Shown in pieces: positions 60,163 to 64,000 of a DNA stretch of 64,000 nucleotides. The notes under the pieces were generated by a model that was not told the origin of the DNA, ran no database searches, and worked only from the letters and a program-made list of their open reading frames with translations. Numbering within the stretch: the first letter of the stretch is position 1; the number at the start of each line of letters is the position of its first letter. The position numbers and the translations under genes are program-made. Source of the stretch: Voacanga thouarsii (taxonomy: Eukaryota; Streptophyta; Magnoliopsida; Gentianales; Apocynaceae); the NCBI GenBank assembly GCA_026120185.1, contig JANUWF010001217.1, forward strand, positions 4,074,890 to 4,138,889, in the 5' to 3' direction.

Positions 60163-63100
60163 CTAATCACTTTCCTTTGATTCCTCTACATAGAATACTT
60201 GTGCTGTTTGAGAGGTAAGAATGAATGGTTCTTTGTGGGGTGGTACATTGCCGAAATTTGCTAATAAGAATCTATCCGCATATTGTTTTAGTCTCTTCCC
60301 ATTTGACACCCAATCACATTCAAACAATATAATTCTTCGATCGCCTCTGTAGTCCAACTCAATTACATTCTTCAAAGCTCCAAAATAAGCCACATCACTT
60401 AAAATAGGATTTTCATCCCTTGTACTTGAAAAACTTGAAGTAATTGCATTCACAGAAACTCCACTATTTTAGGTTTTTCTTTTACGTTCAACTTTTTTTG
60501 TGTGAAACCTAAAACCATTTACCATGAATCCCTAATACTGTAATCCAACTTGTTTAGGTCCCTTAGAAAGATAAACCAAATCTTGTGTAATATGGGTATC
60601 TTCAGATATTTGCAAAAAAGTAACCTAGGTCACCAAAAAAAAAAAAACAAAAACAAAAAAGGAAAATCAATATAAACGATAAAATAGAATTTAATTTGAC
60701 ACACAAGAGAAAGGTTAAACAGAATTTTAACTTACGTGATGGACAAACCATTGGGCGAATGTCTCACTATGAATATGCTCAATTTTATGTATTCCAGCAT
60801 GTGGATGATTTTGAGCTACCATCGTAAGGTGTTGACTATACAAAGAAGAAGTCGATTTAATCAGTAATTGTCATGAAATCTACAATATTCCAATCCCTCA
60901 TTGAAAAATTTAAGGAGACTTACTCAATATATGGCTTGACAACATCACAATTAAATAGTACATATTGATGTGTTTTATTCAAAGATATTTGATCAAACTT
61001 TGTTGGTGTGCCTTTACCCAATGAGCGCCCCGACATTGTAAACACATCAATACCTAATTGAGAGTCAGCCATATCTTCTTCATTTCTAGCTGTTCGATTG
61101 AACCTTATTTGGACATAATCAACTAAATATAATGAGCAAAAGGTTAGGCATTCTTCAGCCAAATAACCTTCTGCAATAGAACCCTCTGGACGACTCCGAT
61201 TTCGTACATAGGATTTCAAAGTACTCAAATACCTGAAGTAATATGGTTTTGAAATTACCATAACTATAATTGCAACATTTAAAAATAAAAGAAAATTTAA
61301 TAAAAATTAAAATAGATAATGCACACCTCTCAATCGGATACATTCATCGAAATTGCACCGGACTAGCAATTCTTGCTTCGTAGGCTAAGTGAACACATAG
61401 ATACATCATGATATTGAAAGCTGATGCTGGAAAGACCCATTCTAGCTCACAAAGAATGAAAACAATGTCCATCTCTAGTTGTATCATATCACGAGACAAC
61501 AATTCCTTGGAGCAAAGTAGTCTGAAATACCTACTTAGCCTAAGCAAGGGATATCGAACAGATTTTGACAACGCTTTTCTTAGGGCTATAGGCAGTAATT
61601 GTTGCATTAAAATATGATGGTCGTGGCTCTTGAGTCCTAAAAGCTTTGGTGGCTTCAGTTGTACACACCTAGATAAGTTAGCAGAATATCCATTAGGAAC
61701 CTTAACCCTTTTCAACACCTTACAAAAATTCAATTTTTCATTTTTACTCAATGTGAATGCAGCCTGGAGCAAAGAAGATGCACCACTCTCCTTCACAAGG
61801 GGATGTAGTTCTGCTCTAATTCCCATTTCTTTCAAGTCAAGTCGTGATTTATGGTCCATTTTCTTATCCACCTCAAGTAATATGGCACAAATCATTTCAC
61901 TAACATTTTTCTCGATATATATTACATCAAGATTATGTCGCATCAAGTTATCCTTCCAATAAGACAATTTAAAAAAGACACTTTTTTCTTCCAATTAAAT
62001 GGCAATTTTTGGTTATCTTTCACCAGCTTACCAAACTTAAAATTGATACCATCAAATTCATTTAAAATCACATCTCCAGATAAAAAAGTAGGTCTCCCTC
62101 GATGCTCCTCTTTACCATTAAAGGATCGAACATCCATTCTAAAAGAGTAGTCGGGTTCTAAGAACCTACGATATCCCATATAACAATGCTTGCAACTATT
62201 TTTCAGCCATTGTGAATTCGTCTCCTTATGACAAATGGGACAAGCAAACACCCCTTTAGTACTCCACCCCAACAAATTAGCATATTCAGGAAAATCACTA
62301 ATTGTTCATAATAAAGCAGCCCGTATTTGAAAATTTTGCTTGGAATATGCATCATATGTAGATAGACCCACATCCCACAATTTCTTTAATTCTGCAATGA
62401 GAGGTTCTAAATAGACATCAAGATTATTCCCTGGAACAATCAGACCAGGTATTAGCAAAGACAAGATGAAGTATGGTTGCTTCATACACAGCCAGGGGGG
62501 TAAATTGTAAGGCATCAAGATGACAGGCCACGTATTGTGAGCAACATTCATAATTTTGAAAGGATTAAACCCGTTAGAAACTAGGCCTAATCTCACATTA
62601 CGTACATCTTTGGAAAAATCAGGATAAAAATAACTAAAATTTTTCCAAGTAGGTGTGTCAGTAGGATGTCTCATAGAACTATCATCTATTCTATCTTCCC
62701 TATGCCATCTCATTGATTTAGCAGTCTTTGAGGACATGAACAAACGTTGTAATTGAGGCTTCAGTGGAAAATGCCAAATAACTTTTTTTGCAATCTTTCT
62801 CTTCTCTTCTGTAGGATCATTTTCCGAAGTTTCCCACCTAGACTCTTTGCATGTAAAACAATATTTCCATCCCAATTTATCCCCCCAGTACAATGTGCAA
62901 TTATTAGGACATGCATCTATCTTCTCATACCTCGAACCTAATTGTTTCATTATCTTTTCAGCTTCATAATAAGATTTTGGAATTTCAACACCCTCAGAAA
63001 ATGATTCTCGCAACAAATCAAAAAGCATATCAAAATGTTTGTTAGACCACTTCCGCACACACTTAAGATGTAGCAATCGAATAAGAAATGATAGCTTAGA

Positions 63101-63566
63101 GAAGTTCTTACACTCATGGTACAACTCTTGTTGAGAATCATTAATGAGTTTGTAAAAATTTTCAGCATCTGAGTTTGAACATTCAACTCCGGGAGATGTT
63201 TCAACCCTCTCAATATTATCATCTACTGGAATGCCAAATGCATCATCCAACAAGCCATCCATGTCATCAGTTTAGCTGGTAACATCTTGCAAATTATTAC
63301 CTAAACTTGTTCTAGATGAACTAGACAATGAAAGTTCTCCATATACTATCCAATGAGAATATCCCTTAATAAATCCAAATACTATGAGGTGCTCTTGCAC
63401 CTCCATTTCAGTCCTCATTATCCCATTTTCACATTTTACACAAGGACACAATATCTTCCCATTCAAACTTGTGTTGTTCATTGTTCATTGCAAATCTTAG
63501 AAAAAAATCAACACCATTTTGATATGCACGGCAATTTCTAAGCAGACTTATCCAAGATTTGTCCAT
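60163..63566 (-). pseudogene. TNP2-type transposase of element D, nearly intact
   Basis: From ATG 63566 it reads MDKSWISLLRNCRAYQNGVD, then FFLRFAMNN and, after a frame change, GKILCPCVKCENG (transposase-associated domain). 63262-62306 has YRYE-like, KIDACPNNCTLYWGDKLGWK, CFTCKESRWE, LQRLFMSSKTAKSMRWHRED, VRNVRLGLVSNGFNPF and the TNP2 core MPYNLPPWLCMKQPYF. 62275-61943 has GWSTKGVFACPICHKET. 61994-61344 and 61261-60920 make up the DUF4218 region, and 60453-60163 is DUF4216 (ILFECDWVSNGKRLKQYADR). Four lesions were seen: a 7-bp tandem duplication near 63477-63489, TAA at 63274, TGA at 62308 where relatives have TGG, and a shift in an A6 run near 61987. Otherwise all blocks are present. Confidence 0.87.
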
Positions 63567-64000
63567 ATTGGTGATGTTACAAGTAACAATAGATAAGCAA
63601 GTTACAACCTAAACAACAAGAAATACATAATATGAGATTCATGAAATTAAATTTAGGCAAAAATGCTACTTCTTTCTTTGGATTTTCACATTTTTTCAGA
63701 TATAGTTATGGCAAAAAAGATGCAACTTAACTACATCAGTAGTCATTCATCTGTTGAAATAAAGAGGGACAAGACGTTCCATTCCAACAAACATATACAA
63801 ATAGCTACATATATACATGTATCCAAGGAGGCAGAGTGCACAAGGAAAAAAAATGTTCAGCATGATAAACAATGATATTACAGCTCCAAAATTAAAAAAA
63901 AAAAAAAGAGCAAACAACTTCGTATGCTAACTCGTATTGTGCTGATTGAACAAAAAAATGATTCTGTGTATCAGTTTTTCTTTCACAAAATTGAGTAACC
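63567..64000 (-). other. 5' leader region of the element D transposase
   Basis: This non-coding sequence lies upstream of the transposase ATG at 63566, with A-rich tracts near 63893-63907. No terminus or subterminal repeat block is visible before the window edge, so element D extends further to the right. The 70-codon plus-strand frame at 63663-63875 has no recognisable content. Confidence 0.5.

Larger units (their letters stand above)
52959..64000 (-). mobile_element. CACTA (En/Spm) transposon D, right end outside the window
   Basis: Its 3' terminus is CACTACTAGAAAAACAGTC at 52959. Subterminal repeats of a TGTGACA / TGTCATAATA type follow, distinct from the GCGACGG type of A, C and E. The minus strand carries a second En/Spm gene (57213-59662) and a TNP2-type transposase (60163-63566), in the usual order from the 3' end. 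The 5' terminus should lie to the right of 64000, so the TSD cannot be checked (AAA precedes 52959). A solo LTR lies within it at 55525-57046. Confidence 0.85.

Noticed and set aside
1..64000. tRNA or rRNA genes
   Set aside because: No cloverleaf-like or ribosomal sequence was recognised by eye; the tRNA-like motifs seen are retroelement primer-binding sites.

Overview
The window looks like a repeat-rich stretch of a flowering-plant nuclear genome, most likely a dicot. The evidence is the AT-rich background, a plant-type CC-NB-LRR resistance gene with GT-AG introns, and four classes of plant transposable element. The species cannot be named from the sequence. About four fifths of the window is transposon sequence, and much of it is nested.

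Layout. 1-172 is one terminus of a CACTA-type DNA transposon that runs off the left edge. 1590-15983 is one CC-NB-LRR gene in two coding exons (1590-2049 and 13779-15983). Its first intron carries a complete but dead 8.9 kb Ty3/gypsy chromovirus in reverse orientation (4638-13586), with two LTRs, a primer-binding site, a polypurine tract and a 4-of-5 matching target-site duplication. The coiled-coil exon has one extra A that breaks the frame, so the gene as read is a pseudogene or carries a homopolymer error. 16.4-19.5 kb is gene-free.

19472-49695 is a three-level transposon nest. Outer CACTA element A (plus strand, TSD CAA on both sides) carries a two-gene transposase set broken by stops. 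Inside its first transposase exon sits a second CACTA element C (23389-38117, minus strand, TSD TTA on both sides). Removing C and one TTA rejoins the transposase reading frame exactly. A 5'-truncated LINE (45573-49393) with a 19-bp TSD and an A-rich tail sits in the right subterminal repeats of A. Both CACTA elements appear to have captured fragments of host genes: A holds two exons of a B3-domain (REM/VRN1-like) transcription-factor gene, the second followed by an inverted copy of itself, and C holds a first exon resembling type-C heterotrimeric G-protein gamma subunits (GS3/AGG3 type). C also holds a degraded LTR retrotransposon remnant and a tandem repeat of about 1.1 kb period.

49.7-53.0 kb is gene-free, with microsatellites and a purine-biased tract. 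52959 to the right edge is another CACTA element, D (minus strand), from a different subgroup. Its TNP2-type transposase is nearly intact, with only four lesions noticed. It has a companion second gene and contains a 1.5 kb solo LTR with a 4-of-5 matching TSD.

No functional system of a new kind is demonstrated. The most unusual structure is the inverted duplication of a captured B3 exon at 22922-23121, which would fold into a hairpin if transcribed. Everything was read by eye, so percent identities and exon borders are estimates.
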